Notes: generated by a model not told the origin, from the sequence alone. Counted from the stretch's first letter, positions 25,762 through 42,488 are shown. The stretch is 64,000 nt of DNA from Ailanthus altissimus (GCA_946807835.1 OX327695.1:27634501-27698500), one strand, 5' to 3'. Numbers and translations: made by a program.

Positions 25762-26581
25762 TGTTTATTGAAATTTGATCATTCAAAATCGAGTTTGAGT
25801 TTGATTTTAAGTTAGAGACCACCGAGGAATGGACAAAAGGTTAAGTGAACGTTGGATGTAGGAGAAACGGATGAAAATGAAAAGCCAAAAACGATGAGAG
25901 GTTCAAAAGCAAGATGATGCCTTTTTTGAGGCCTTGGCGTCGGGACACTGAAATATGCATTTTAAGTTTACTTGATTTGTTTAAGTCGATTTTAGACTCC
26001 CTACATGCGTGAATTCCTACTCTAATAAGACATAGAGTTTATAAGAACAATTTTAAGCCTATATAAATATTTGTAAATCTATTAGATCAAGCATGCATCA
26101 ACAAAATAGATGATAGAGAGTTGAGGCAGCTCTAAGGCATTGAGTGCGCAAAAGAATACCATGAGAGTACTTAAGTACTGAGTGTACAAAAAAGTGCTAA
26201 TAGACTATTTGAAGAGCTTATCTTTTGTTATATTCACCGGTAGTCTGTTGTTTAAGATTTTTGTAATATGAGAATTCTTTGTAAATTGAGTAATAAAAAA
26301 AAATTAAAATCCTTTGATTTACTATAAACATAAATATTTATTACTAAATCACGTAAAATTTGTACTTTATTTGTAATTGTTTAACTCTATTATATATTTA
26401 ATTTTTTTTATTCTTATTTTACTTATTGACAATATTTTTTACATGAATTAAAAATTTTAAAGTGTTAAATATATAAAAGATATTAGAATACGTAAAAATA
26501 CTTAATAAATAATACCAAAATCAAAACTAAAGTTGATACCTAATTCCTATCAAATTTAAGAGTCAAACTCGATCCCTAACA
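25762..26581 (+). repeat. 3' LTR of the compact copia-like element
   Basis: It is shorter than the left copy because of several small deletions. It ends CCCTAACA, directly followed by the ATTAG duplication. Confidence 0.83.
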
Positions 26582-26589
26582 ATTAGATT

Positions 26590-28611
26590 TAGATTTAGAT
26601 TTGAAGACTATATTAACATGTCTCCGATCATAGAAAGTGGGTCTATATTTAATCCGGAAATCTTAGTTGCCCTCACTTCCCCTCTTGTCCTAGGCATGTA
26701 GTGGATAATCTAAACTTTGTTAGGTAACTATTACTTAAATCTGTAGCCATTTGCCAACATCCTACCTAATGATATGCTGCGATGGCATAAACAAAATTGA
26801 ACTATTGCCTCTAACTTCATTTATATCTATAATTGGCATTGATTAAAAAAGGACTTCACGGGTTACCGACGTACAAAAGAAAATAGGTAAATGTGATTTA
26901 CAAAAAATTGAGTAGACAAGGGATGGATTGAGATGGAGTGAAGATCAGAGAAAGCAACCTCTTCTAATCCATCGTCTTGTTGTCCCGAGAGTCCTGAATT
27001 TACAGCACGGTCGATTTCAGAAGAATTCAAATGACTATGTAGTAATGGAGTGTGACTGTGCATGCCCAGAAAGGGAATTCACAAACACTGGAGCGACGCT
27101 GCTTTTATGCAATGTTAGGTCTTTTTCTCCCTTTTTACCTTATTTAAACTGCAATTTTATATGCTTCAGTTCTGATACTTCTGTCACCTTTTCTCTTTGC
27201 GCAATGCATTTCTAGGGCCACCACAGCTTTGAATAAAGTTTTTTTTATTCACGTGGGTGCGTTGAATTCACGAGTTCAAGAATACATATTATTGTCTGAT
27301 TCGTACCAAATTACGAAGAATAATGCTACGTTCAATAAATTAAAATAATATCTCAGTAATGTTGCATTAGAAAATTATGGTAGAAGTGATTGATTGATTG
27401 ATTGATAGAATCTCCTAAATTCGTATGCTTAATTTTGACAAAATTCAAAACAAGTCATTTTAAACAAGCAAAGGAATATTTGCTTGAAATCGCTATTTTG
27501 AATTGTATAGACTTAAGTAGGGATTAGATATTCTCAATTGGAAGCCAATAAGGCAATGACTTTTTTCATCATTTTCTCAATCTGTAATAATTTTACTTCA
27601 CTCTAATTGGTTTAATATTCAATTGGAATGTGACAACAATTTCAAGTCAATAATAGTGAACCGAATGACTTTTTAACTTTGGAAAAACATAACTATTATT
27701 ATTAGTATTTAATTTGCATAGCATTCGGTCATTGGATACTGAACAATGCCAAAAAATAGTTGATGCCTGATGGTTACACCTAGCAGTAAAGTGGAGTTAT
27801 AGCTCGTTAAAAAAAATGATATATAAAATACACTAAGATTTGTGCTTTAACGGCACAATTAAGAATTTAGTTTTCATCATTCGTATGTTGGGAGGCAATA
27901 ATCTCCGGTGTTGGGGGCACAAGCCCCTGTGCCAAATGTGCATCTTCTCTAATGCCGGGGTGGTTCAATTTATGTTGTGCGCCGATTTTTGTAGTGTTCG
28001 TTTGTGGCATATGTGGCATGTTTCATGAACCAGCCGAAGAAAAAAAGTTGTTGGTGGTCAAAATGGACATACACATAATCACATTGGTGACATTGCAAAA
28101 TGCACATTAGTGTTGAAATTGTGGCCCTTATTTTCCTCAAATCACAATGAAAGAAAGGAAAACATAATGACTTATAAGAACGTAATATGAAAGCATTACT
28201 CTTTGTTCTTTTGAAAACGAAGGCAATGTGAAATGTATTTATAGATTTGAAGGCTTGGAGGTTGAGAATGAAGATGAATCCACCAAACCAAACTCAAAAT
28301 AGGTAGCCATTTCGCTTTAATGATAAGGACTGAGAACTTACTGGTCTCGAGATTTAGCACAAGCATTAAATCAACATTTGCTGGGCCTACCGGCCAAAAT
28401 TGACAGTTGCCAAACAGCAAGACACATCACGATCATGTGCCATCATCGCCGTCCTCCTCTCTAGTTTTAACATCGCTGTAGCCTAAGCCCATGACCATGA
28501 AGCTGTGTGGGCTTATTCTCTAGACAAATTGCCGATCGAGACATCACTTCATCTAGTGGTGCAAGTAACATAAAATATGAGTACACGATGTGGGGTCCAT
28601 TACAGATTATC
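26590..28611. other. Spacer with no identified gene
   Basis: Short frames at 26863-27215, 27840-28028 and 28196-28420 match no family I recognise. On the minus strand CTATAAATACATTTCACATT near 28245 looks like a core promoter with A/T-rich leader downstream, perhaps from a decayed gene or LTR. A (TTGA)n run lies near 27390. Confidence 0.35.
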
Positions 28612-28620
28612 AAATCATAC

Positions 28621-29021
28621 GGGGTATTAACATTGTCATCCCTTATGTTTATATAAATTACATTTTAACAAAGACTTTAATTTTAATTTACACTATCACT
28701 TTCTCAATTTAAACAATATTTCAGTTATTTACTCTAAAAAACATATATAATTTTAAAAATATTAAGTAAAAAGGTGTCCTATCCTAATATGGGGTATGAT
28801 TGTTAATCTTTTTTTATAAGAGTTTAAATTCAGAGATGTGTCAATGTGTACTTATTATATTATATTTTAATAATTTTTTAATTTAAATATTAAAGACCCT
28901 ATGATATAATATCTTTAATGTTCATCAATAATATGATATCAGAGTAGTTAAAAAAATAAATAAATAGAGAGTTTATGGTATAATTTGTATAAACTTTAGG
29001 GGTGACAGTGTTAATATCCCC
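28621..29021. mobile_element. Mutator-type MITE, 401 bp
   Basis: The left end GGGGTATTAACATTGTCATC and the inverted right end GGGGATATTAACACTGTCAC belong to a terminal inverted repeat of about 60 bp. The flanks AAATCATAC (28612-28620) and AAATCACAC (29022-29030) match at 8 of 9 positions; 9-bp duplications are typical of Mutator-like elements. The interior is AT-rich with no coding sequence. Confidence 0.8.
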
Positions 29022-29328
29022 AAATCACACGGTTCTCCTCCTTCATTATTTCTTCTGGTGGCAATATCGGGATTTTCAGAAAATAGTACATTCATTTTCT
29101 TTGGCGTGCATTATTCCTCTAATTTGGAATTGACATAAAAAAAAAATGATTGCATTATTCATCATAGATCTTGGGATTTGAGAGATGGTGGAAAATTTTT
29201 TTTTATTTTAAATTTTTATATAAAGAAAATAAAAGAAGAGAGAAAAATGAACCTTCATTATTCATCATAGACTCTCCTTGCTTATAAATAGATTTTGAAA
29301 TAATAATTGAAAATTAAAAATAATACAC

Positions 29329-29381
29329 GAGGCATTTGACTGCTGATCAAGTGGTCCCCGGTTCGATTCCAGTTGGGCCCT
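29329..29381 (+). pseudogene. Truncated tRNA-Cys-like sequence
   Basis: GCATTTGACTGCTGATCAAG and then GGTCCCCGGTTCGATTCC, ending TTGGGCCCT, match the anticodon arm, T arm and acceptor 3' strand of plant tRNA-Cys (GCA). The acceptor 5' strand and D arm are missing, and the anticodon position reads GCT. It is not a working tRNA. It could be a tRNA pseudogene or the B-box part of a SINE. Confidence 0.7.
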
Positions 29382-29393
29382 CTAAGATATTTA

Positions 29394-30690
29394 ACTTTTT
29401 ATTTATTTTGTGCACTACATGGGCCTATGGTTGGGTCCGTCTTTCCTAGATAATCCAACATCTCTTTTTAAATTATTTTATGTACTACATGGGCAACATT
29501 GTTGTTGGGCCCGTCTCTCATCTTTAACTATAAAATAATAAGAATAATGCCACGCTTTACTGTATGGGCAACATCGTTGTTGCGTTTGCCTCCCCCTAGA
29601 GAATTCAATATCTCGTCTTCAACCATGTTAAATAACATATTAAATTATATTATTTAATAATTATTTAAAATAATTTTTTTTACTCAAACTGGTCTAATTT
29701 CTCAAACTCAATCCTCATCTCTTATTTAACTTTTAAATTAAAAATTCTAACCCTAATTTTAAATTAACTCAAAAGACAACTTAAAATCAAACCATTTCAT
29801 TTCACGTCTCTCTGTCTTCTCAATTCCCAGTCCTCTTCTCAGTTCTCACACACCTCTCTCTCTCTTCTTGTCTAACAAACATCCTCATCTAACAAACACA
29901 GTAACACCCCATTCGCCATTCACTTCGCAGTCATGATTCTACTATCGCTGCTGTCGCTTCGCCACCTCACTATCGCCGTCTCGCCTTCTCTCCGACTCAC
30001 CATCTCGCTTTCTTGCCAGCTCACGGTCTCGCCTTGACGCTAGCTCCTTGTCAACGCCTCGCCGTCACCGCCGTTCATCTCTCTAACGTGGATCACCGAC
30101 ATTTTTGCTCTATATATTTTTATTTTATAATTTTACACTGATTTGATTTTCTTGTATGGTTTACATTTGATGTCCTTGTTAGAGTTTGAATCTTGAATTT
30201 TGTTGGAGTTTGAATCATGAATTTGAATCTTTAATCTTAGCTTTGATATCTCAATTTGTGTTACGAATTATTTTTCTAAATTTTTTCGGACAAAATTAGA
30301 GGATGTTTTTCTTTTTATTATATAAAATAAGAAAATTATTTGAAAAAGAAAAAATAGTTTTTTAAGAGACATAATTTGGAGAACTATAAAATTGCGGTTC
30401 GGTCCAATGTTATTTATTTTAAACTCGGTTCGGTCCAATTTAGCCGGCACCGAATGGAACCGTGCCCCTTTTTTACACAGTATCTCAATTTTTTTTATAT
30501 ATTTTATGCTTTTGGGCATTATATAGGCCCATGCAACATTACTATTGGTCTTGTCTCTCCTATATAATCTAACATCTCGTCTTCAATCATAAATAAAATT
30601 ACTGTAAGCTTATGCAATATTGTTGTTGGTCCTGACTCTCGTATAGAATTCAACATCTCGTCTTCAATGGTGAAAAAATTAAAATAATAT
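29394..30690. repeat. Scattered TACATGGGCAACAT repeats
   Basis: At least five related copies lie at about 29412, 29485, 29562, 30515 and 30605. The core is TACATGGGCAACATTGTTG, then TTGGGCCCGTCTCTC and ATTCAACATCTCGTCTTCAA. The first begins just after the tRNA-Cys-like relic. Between the third and fourth copies is an 850-bp stretch with a C/T-rich block (29800-30100). Confidence 0.55.
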
Positions 30691-32900
30691 TATATTTTTT
30701 AAATATGATCTCAAATTATGATATAATTTTTAAAATTATTTATTATATTATTTTATTATCTAATAATCATTTATGATAAAAAATTATAGATATTATTTAG
30801 AATCGTAGCATTACTCAAAAAATAATCCAAACATCTCTTGCCTTCAATATATATACATTTTAAAGGAATTTCCTTGCCACAAATATAAGCAAATTTAGGT
30901 AATTTTTTTAATATCAAGTATAAAGTCACTCTAAATTTTGAACTAATTAGAGACATCCCTTTTGAATTGTGCTTTTCAATTCAACTACAAAATTTAACGT
31001 TAAATTTCATTAGTCAAAGTCTTTAAAATTGACCGGTATTATTCATACACGTGTTGACTATGTAGGAAAATTTTGCTAATTTTCTTGAAGATTTCCCTCA
31101 AGATATAATCTATACACATAAAATAAAAGTTATATATATATATTTTTACTAAATTCAATACAATATACAATTAGTTTCAATTATTAATTAACAATATATT
31201 TTTGTAACAATATTACAAGTATATTTACAAAATCTATTATTATTAATTAAAATTTATTAAAATAATAAAAACATAATTAAATTAAATATAAATAATCAGT
31301 TTTAATCTTAAATCATTCAATTAAGTTAAATATAAAAAATTGTATATTTATTAAATTTTTAATACTTTAATAATAAATATATAATAATATTCATTCTAAT
31401 CCTATCATACTCAGATTAATATAGTTTTACTTGACTTCTCTCGTAATATAATATTCATACATGTGTTACATTTTTTTTTTAACACGAGGAGGAAGGATTT
31501 GAGTATTTGAGATATTTATTAGAGTAAAGGTACATAATTAGGAGCAAGTATCGGTTCAGTTGAATCAAAAATCGAATCGAACAAAAAATTTATAGTTCAA
31601 TTGGTTCAATTTATAGTTAAGTTCTTAATCAATTTTATTTATTTAAGACTGATTAATTTGATTTTAATTCAGTTTTGGCTATGTTTAAATTAAAAAAAAT
31701 ACACTTAAAATAATTTAAAAATATAAAAAAATTTGAACTGAATCGAATCGAATCAAATCGAACCGATTCAATTCAATTTAATTTTTTATACTTGAACCAA
31801 TCAATTTTATTTATATGAAACCGATTGATTCAATTGAAGACTAAATCCAATCGAAATTAAATTTTACCCAACCTTAATACATATACTACTAACCTTTCAC
31901 TATTGACCCACAAGCACAAAATCGCACATTTTTTAAACTAATTTAAAGGTTCATTTGATTAAACTTTTAAATAAAATTTTTAGAAATATAACTTTTTAAA
32001 ATAAAATTTTTAGAAATAGAATTTTTAAGAAACAGTTATTAATCATTTGATTGTCCATTAATTATTTTTTGAAGTATTAGATTATTTAATTATACATTAT
32101 TAAAAATGTTTATCTGCTATTAAATTATTAGAAATGACACTTAATAAAATTTATATTCAAATTCAAAACAATTCTATTTTGTATATACAAGTTAAAATTT
32201 ATTATGTATTTTCTCAAATTCAATTTCTTAAAATACAAGAATCAAGTAAAATTAACACATAATAATCAACAAATTAACATAAATTATTGTATTTGATATA
32301 AAAATTTGAAAATAAAATAATACTTTTTTTTATTTAAAAAATAATATAATCAACAAAAATTTTAGTAAATTCTTATTAAAATATGATAGTTATAGAAATA
32401 CGAAGATATTAAAAACTAACACAAGTGATGGTTGTAGAGCTTTTGTATACATATTTAAAAATATATTAAAAATATGTTAGTATAATTTATTTTTATTAAA
32501 AATATATTAAAAAAATAAAAAAATATTATTAAGATATATGTGATATTATATAAATAATAAAAAATTTTAAAAAGTTATACTACTAAAAGCGCAAATTTGA
32601 GAGACAAAATAATTTTTTGAATCATCAATTTTTTTTTAATTACAATCAAATGTTATAAAAAAAATTAATATTTTTTTTATTATAACTAATAAAAAAATCT
32701 AACCAACTGATCGGATTATTCATCCGAATATAAAAAATAAATATACATGAGAAGTGTTTAGGTGGATCCCATCAGCCAGATTTCAACATTACGTGTCATC
32801 GTAAGGAACCGTGTGGACAAGGCCAAGGGCTTCTTCCGTTTCGTATATATTCATTAAGTAAGAGCTGTGAGTTGCTTTCGCGAAATTAACGGAGATTTTT
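30690..32900. other. AT-rich spacer with a hAT-like repeat
   Basis: No gene is seen. At 31545-31870 clustered CGAATCGAAC/GGTTCAATT motifs in both orientations resemble the interior of non-autonomous hAT elements. GGTTCGGTCCAAT motifs at 30395-30450 are similar. I could not define ends or target duplications. The last 100 bases include the probable 5' UTR of the UPF0183 gene. Confidence 0.4.
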
Positions 32901-32966
32901 CATTTCTTCCATAAACGAAACGAAAAGCTAAAACAAATACGAAAACCTACCAAATCCGAACTCCGG

Positions 32967-36528
<3,562 letters not shown>

Positions 36529-37541
36529 TGGCTATTATCCTCCCTGGTACTTGCTCCTGTGAACCATTTCTTAGCATTACTAAATGTGTTCTACTTTTTT
36601 TCAATATATATCACTCTTTACCCATCCACTAGTATGTCACAGCAAGGCTTCCTCCGGTTGAACAATTTTAAGCTAGTTGTTGACTTTCAAGGACAAATGT
36701 TTATATTATCTGATCTGCTCTTATTTTTGTGTTTTGCCACCTTTTGTTTTCCGAGTAATTGGGATTGGTGCTTTTCTTTCTAATTGACGTGATTTATTTT
36801 TTAGATGGCATGCCCCAGCTAGATGACGCCACTTGGTAAAGAGCAGTTGGAGATTTGGACTTGTACAGATGTGTTAAAGCAAAAAATGATGCTAGTAGTA
36901 TCAGAATCTGGGAAAGGCAGTGATAATTGTACAGTTTGTATAGGTTTGTACAGTTAACTCTTTGATTTAGCATGTAATTATCGCGTACCTATTGTATTCC
37001 TTCTGGTATTCTTTCTCAAGTAAAAGACTGAAATAATGCAGTTTGCTTCTCAACTTGCATGTGCTTTTCAAGCTTAGATTGCTTGTTCCAAGTCCGGTTG
37101 GGTCGTCTCAATTGTTGAGATTCTCATTCTGTGCTTTGCTGTTTAATGGAAGTTCCTTTATTTATTTAAAGTATCTTTTATTTTTTCCTGCAAATTATGT
37201 CATCGCATGAGTTGTATTAAACTGTAGAATATCTTTTTGTGGTGACCGTGGGAGTAGGCTTTACGAACGTATTCTGGGTTGTTATTGTAAATCTTTCTTG
37301 GAATCCGTCCTCTCTCTCCATCTTAGACAAAATCAATTTTTATAGTTGCACGAAGATGGTAATAACGGATTTAATACGTAGTGTGAGAATAGTTAAAATC
37401 ACAATTGATTTAAATCTTAAGTTTGCAATATGATCAATTGATTAATCTAATCCATATCAAGATCATTAGGTTTCCCTTTTTGCATTGCAACACTGCTGTA
37501 TTTTCAACACGTAGCCTGGCCTTCGACAACTTTGGAATCTA
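36529..37541 (+). other. 3' UTR and flank of the UPF0183 gene
   Basis: AT-rich sequence with T-rich tracts. A last, non-coding 3' UTR exon is possible, because TTTTTTAGATGGCATGCC near 36800 looks like an acceptor. No other gene is visible. Confidence 0.4.
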
Positions 37542-40500
37542 GGGGTGGGCAACGGTTCAATAAATTAAAATTTTGATTAAATTGAATTAAATTTTTTGGT
37601 TTGATTCAGTTTAGTTTATTGGTTTAGAACTGTTTGGTTCAGTCAGTTTTTAGTTCGGTTTGAGTTCAACTGGACTGATTTGAGCTTAGCTTGGTTTGAA
37701 TTGAACCGAGTTCGATTTGAGCTGAATATAAAATAATTGCAGAACCAAACCTATTTATTTTATTTTGTTATAAAAAAATGTTGCGTTTTGAGCTTTCTTT
37801 TGCCCTCAATCAAAACGCAAATTGCCAAAACGATCAAACTTCGATTGCCTGGCATGCACCATTGCTCTGGCACCTTCGAATCGAAAACTAAATTAAGGAC
37901 GATAATTTGGTTTGGAATTAAAAAAGTTTGAAACTCAGTCTTGCTTGATTTGAAAAAATTCTAAGTTTTTTTTTTTACAGATCCGAATCTCCTTTTTTTT
38001 TTTTATAAATTAGGATTCAAATTTTTATTGAAACTTGAAAACTCAACTTGAAATTAATTTTTTTTTTTAAATTTTAAAATTTTTTTTTTTAAAATTAATT
38101 CATAATTTTTTATATATACAAATCTAACAATTATTTTTATAAAATAAATATTTTAAAATTTTAAATTTAACCTTTAATAAAAAATTAAATTCAACTTGAA
38201 TCTGACCTTACCCACTTTAAATGTAAACTCAAAACCGGATTTGAATTAAGCAAAACTCAAATTCAAGTCGAGTAAAACCCAAATCTCGATTCGAATTTTG
38301 TCCATATACTGAACTCTAAAATCAGAACCTACTGCCTCAACGAGTTCTGCCCCACCCGCAGCCGCACTACCACTGCCTGCTGCTGCGCCTCCCCTTAGAA
38401 GCCTGAACCCTTGCTTTGCTACAAATCGCCCACTGCGAATTCTGCTCCAACCTCAGGGTATTAGTTTTTCATTTAGCTCTCTTAAACTTAAAAGTCTTCA
38501 TTGCTTTGATTAACAAAACTACACGTTATAATACTATTTGTTTAATTATTAATGAAACACAACAACAAAAATAACAAATTGGAAGCAAAATTTTTCTCAT
38601 TGCAAACATATACTTTTAGTTTGACAGGATTTAAAGTCAAGTTGAAGCATGGGTAAAATTAAAACTCAAAGCATTAGAAAGGAGATGTTGAGAAGTAGTA
38701 ATGATCAACATCATGTTAATTATTTCTTATACTCGAAAGATATTAAGCAATCAATTCAAGTCAACCAAGGCCTACGGGCGGGGTTTAACGGTTGTTAGGC
38801 CTTTGTGCTATGTTATCAATTTAGGTTCGATCTTAGAAAAGTAAGAGGGTAAAACTTTTTGTGCTTTACCTTTATATATTTAAAAAAAAAATCAAGTCAA
38901 CCAAAAAACAAAATAGTTAAAACAATGTTTCCCCCTTTGTTGTTTGTGAGACATTTATTTTGATTGGATCTATTATCATCCGATTAGTAAGTGTTTTTTT
39001 TTAATAATGTATTTAACTCGAAGAGATTATTGATTGATGAAAAATAAACATGAGACGAATTGTTAATTAGGATACGCTAAGCGTCATGTAACTATTTTTT
39101 TAGATAATGAAATACATTCAAGTCAGCATTAGTTGGTTTGCAAATTAACTATTTTTAGTAAATATGTTAAATATTTTTGTAGATGATCATGTGGTCTATT
39201 GTGAATTGTAAATAATTATAATATTTTTATTTATTTTTAAATGAGTGAACATTTGAGGAGCTCACCCAATAACTTCAGATCTGAATCATGTGTTCTCGTT
39301 GATAGTTAAGAAGGCAAAAGTATTAGTGTTATTATCTTTTATACGAAGAAAAAAAAAAGTAAGAACATGAATAAAATACAATGCCACCTCCTTTGCTAGT
39401 GTCTAAAACTTCATTACTAACAACAATAATGTTTTTATTGTGAAAAAATGTATTCATGCACAAGATCTTAAGTGTGGAAGGTTTGTTAGATGCGAGGATA
39501 TTGAAGATAAGACAAAATGACTTTATTGTGAGAAAATGTATTCATATAATTTCAAAAATAATGGAACAAGTTGTATGAATACGCATATGAAAAAGTATGA
39601 TATGTATTTGAAGGCTAAAATTGTTAAAGATAAAAAATAAAAGATTATGGCTAAAGAAGATGGTTAAATTGAGAGGAGAGATGCTAGTGGATTTTGATCA
39701 AGAGGCTTGTAGGAGAGTAATTATAAAAATGAGTTGCTTTTTTTATTTATAAAAAATAAAGGGTTTTGTCATTTTTATAGTGTGGCGGTCCTTAGAATTT
39801 AGAATTGGTGTCCTCTCACGAAGAACAAGTATTAGAGATGTGTTGTAATTGTATTTTGATGTGAAAGCATTATTGACGAGTATTTTTAGTTAAAGTAGTC
39901 AAATATTTTGTTTGACTACTGATATTTGGACTTTATTTCAAATATCAGTTGTATGGTTGTCATTGACTATTTTATAGATAATGATTGACATTTACATAAA
40001 AGGATTATGAGTTTTTGTTTATTGTCTAATTATGAAGGGGAAACAATTGAGAAGCTTTTAGAATCATATTTGCTTGATTAGGAGATACAAAGATTATTCA
40101 ATGTTACAATAGATAATGCAAGTCTAAATGAAGTTACTATTGAATATTTGAAGAAGAAGATGAAGAATTAGAAGGCATGTGTTGGATATTGAGTTCTTAC
40201 GTATGCATTATTGTACACATATTATTAATTTAATTGTTAGTATTAAGGTGAAAGATTTAAATAAGAGTGCAATTATATTCAAAACATTGTGAAGTGTGTA
40301 AAGTTTTTGAGTTCCTAGTTGTAACATTTTAAACAACTTATGTAGTAGAAAAAAATTGATTATAGAGGCAGCATAGTCTTAGATGTGTTAACGAGATAAA
40401 ATTTCACTTTATTTGATGTTGGTAATTACTTTAAAATTTCAAAATGCATTCGATTGCATGACTGATGAAAATGAATTTTATGAGGCATATTTTTTAGAAG

Positions 40501-40560
40501 AGAAAATGGAAAGAGAAAGTTAGAGTCATTGCTCATTGATGATTAAAAATATACTAAAAG
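37542..40560 (+). mobile_element. hAT element relic with decayed transposase
   Basis: TAGGGGTGGGCAACGG at 37542 looks like a hAT terminal repeat and is followed by the GGTTCGG/GGTTCAG motif clusters common near hAT ends. From about 39410 a plus-strand RICESLEEPER-like transposase relic can be read across many stops and frameshifts: a BED-finger piece (NNGTSCMNTHMKKYD) near 39550, FDQEACRRVIIKMS near 39695, TDIWTLFQIS near 39925, FNVTIDNASLNEVTIEYLKKK near 40100 and GSIVLDVLTR near 40365. The C-terminal dimerisation region and the other terminal repeat are missing. Linking the 37542 end to the transposase is inference. Confidence 0.65.
38769..38891 (+). mobile_element. SINE with 13-bp target duplication
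   Basis: A 123-bp unit ends in an A-rich tail (TTTAAAAAAAAA). It holds a Pol III B-box-like GGTTCGATCTT near 38824. It is flanked by TCAAGTCAACCAA on both sides (38756-38768 and 38892-38904). Short length, A tail, box B and a long direct repeat are the marks of a SINE. I do not recognise the family, and an A box is not obvious, so it may be 5'-truncated. Confidence 0.75.
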
Positions 40561-40909
40561 ATTTGTTATATTCTTGCAGTCGATTCTGGACCAAATCGGG
40601 ACCAATATATGCTCAACCTTACTTTAGATTATAAAAAGAAAAAGCAAGAAAAAACTTGCAATAACTTTCAATTAAGGGTATAACTTAGGCCAACTTAACC
40701 CAGTTCAATTGACTTTTTGTAGAATAGAACCTGCTATATTATGAGTTTGTTATACTAAAACTTGACTTCGTTATATTATTTGTGCTAGGGTTAAGGGATT
40801 GGTTTGATAAGATAACCCAATTTATTTCACTGTAAATGAGTCAGGCCTATTTTGAATGTTAATGGATTGTGAAACAAACTAGGCTCTTATCCATTAAATG
40901 CATGTTTGG

Positions 40910-42255
40910 TTGGGCTTTTTTTATTGGTTAAAAAAAATTTTAATATCAAAAGCAATTTTTATTTTGTTGTAATTATAGAAAAACTTTTAGAAATTTGAAA
41001 AAAAATTATTTTACCTTTACTTGTAAAAACTCAAAATTTGAGTTTTTAAGAATAGAGTTTTTTGAGTTTTTATTTTTTAATATTTGTGTATTAACAAATA
41101 TACTCTAATAATTTTTTTTTTTAATTTCATTACACATCTTTTAATAAAAATAAACTAAATTCAACTAATGTATTTTAATGTTTTGTTAAAAGCTACTATA
41201 TCTCTATATTTTTACAACCATTATATCTTTATAAGGTTTTATCAAAAATTTATTTTTTTGTCATAGATACATAGTTATTTATTTCATTTTTAATATTTAT
41301 AGCAAACATAATAATCTATTTTATTATTTAATTGCTATATATAAAATTTATTTGAATTCTTGTAAAATTATATTTATTAATGTTTAAAGCTCTAATTATT
41401 TGGGTTATTATTTTAACAATGATCGTAAAACTAAATTTTAGCATGAATTATTTTTGTGTTCTCAATAAAAATATGTTAGTAAATTTTAAAGATTAGATTG
41501 TAAAATTTATTTTATGTAAAAAAATTAAACTGTTTAGAATTGATTATAAGCTTTATTAAGTATTTTTTTGTAATATAATAATGAATATATACTTTTAATA
41601 ATATATAATTAAATGATCTATTATTTAAAAAAAATTTTTAATTAACAATCAAATGATAAATAACTTTTTCTTAAAAATTTTACTGCTAAAATTGAAAGCT
41701 CTATTTAAAAAAATTATATATTTAAAAGTGCTTATTTAAATGGCATAACAATTAAAAATTTTGTAGTATATAAAATTTATTTAAATTCTTGTAAAATTAT
41801 ATTTATTAATGTTTAAAGCTTTAATTATTTAGGTCATTATTTTAACAATGATCGTAAAACTAAATTTTAATATGAATCACTTTTGTGTTCTCAATAAAAA
41901 TATGTTAGTAAATTTTAAAGATTAAATTGTAAAATTTATTTTATGTTAAAAAATTAAACCGTTTATAATTTGATTATAAGTTTTATTAAGTATTTTTTTT
42001 GTAATTTAATAACGGATAAATATTTTTAATAATATATAATTAAATTATCTATTAATTAATAATTAAACGATTAATAATTTTTTTTAAAAAAATTTTACTT
42101 TTAAAATTTAAAACTCTATTTGAAAAAATTATATGTTTAAAAGTGCTTATTTAAATGACCTAACAATAAATTTTTTTATAACATATCTTAAAGTTTTAAG
42201 TTTAAATCTCTGCTTTTTTTATATTAAAAAAAATTATATACTTAAAAACCCAACC
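40910..42255. mobile_element. Possible terminal-inverted-repeat element
   Basis: GGTTGGGCTTTTTTT near 40911 and AAAAACCCAACC ending near 42253 are imperfect inverted repeats. The interior is AT-rich, non-coding, and contains the 429-bp tandem duplication. I could not find a target duplication, so this grouping is tentative. Confidence 0.35.
41341..42190. repeat. 429-bp tandem duplication upstream of helicase gene
   Basis: ATAAAATTTATTTGAATTCT at 41341 recurs as ATAAAATTTATTTAAATTCT at 41770. The following 400 bases remain closely similar, through TAACAATGATCGTAAAACTA and CTCAATAAAAATATGTTAGT to AAAAGTGCTTATTTAAATG. The copies differ by scattered substitutions and short indels. The second ends about 300 bp before the helicase start codon. 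Confidence 0.85.
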
Positions 42256-42488
42256 GAAAAATCCCTAAATCAAGAGTTGGCCCGTATTAGTTTCAGACTT
42301 GAATCCGGTAACCTCCATTTGATAACACGTGGCAGATCTCTTAAACCAAATTAACAATTAAGAAGAAAGAACGTGCTTATTAAATTAAAAAGAAAGCCAG
42401 CTATATTTCTGGGAAATTCTCGACGTCTAAATCAGGTACTTCAAAACCCTAACTATTTAAAATCTGCTAGTCGTTTTGCCAACTACCA

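Larger units (their letters stand above)
24196..26581 (+). mobile_element. Compact non-autonomous copia-like LTR element
   Basis: Left LTR 24196-25080 (885 bp) and right LTR 25762-26581 (820 bp) both start TGTT and end with AACA. The 5-bp duplication ATTAG flanks the whole (24191-24195 and 26582-26586). A tRNA-Met-type primer site (TAGTATCAGAGTT) follows the left LTR at 25084. The 681-bp interior has no intact gag or pol. Each LTR has a CCTATATAAAT core-promoter block and an AATAAAAAA signal before a GGATCC/AATCC block. This is TRIM-like architecture with long LTRs, or an internally deleted copia. Confidence 0.87.
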
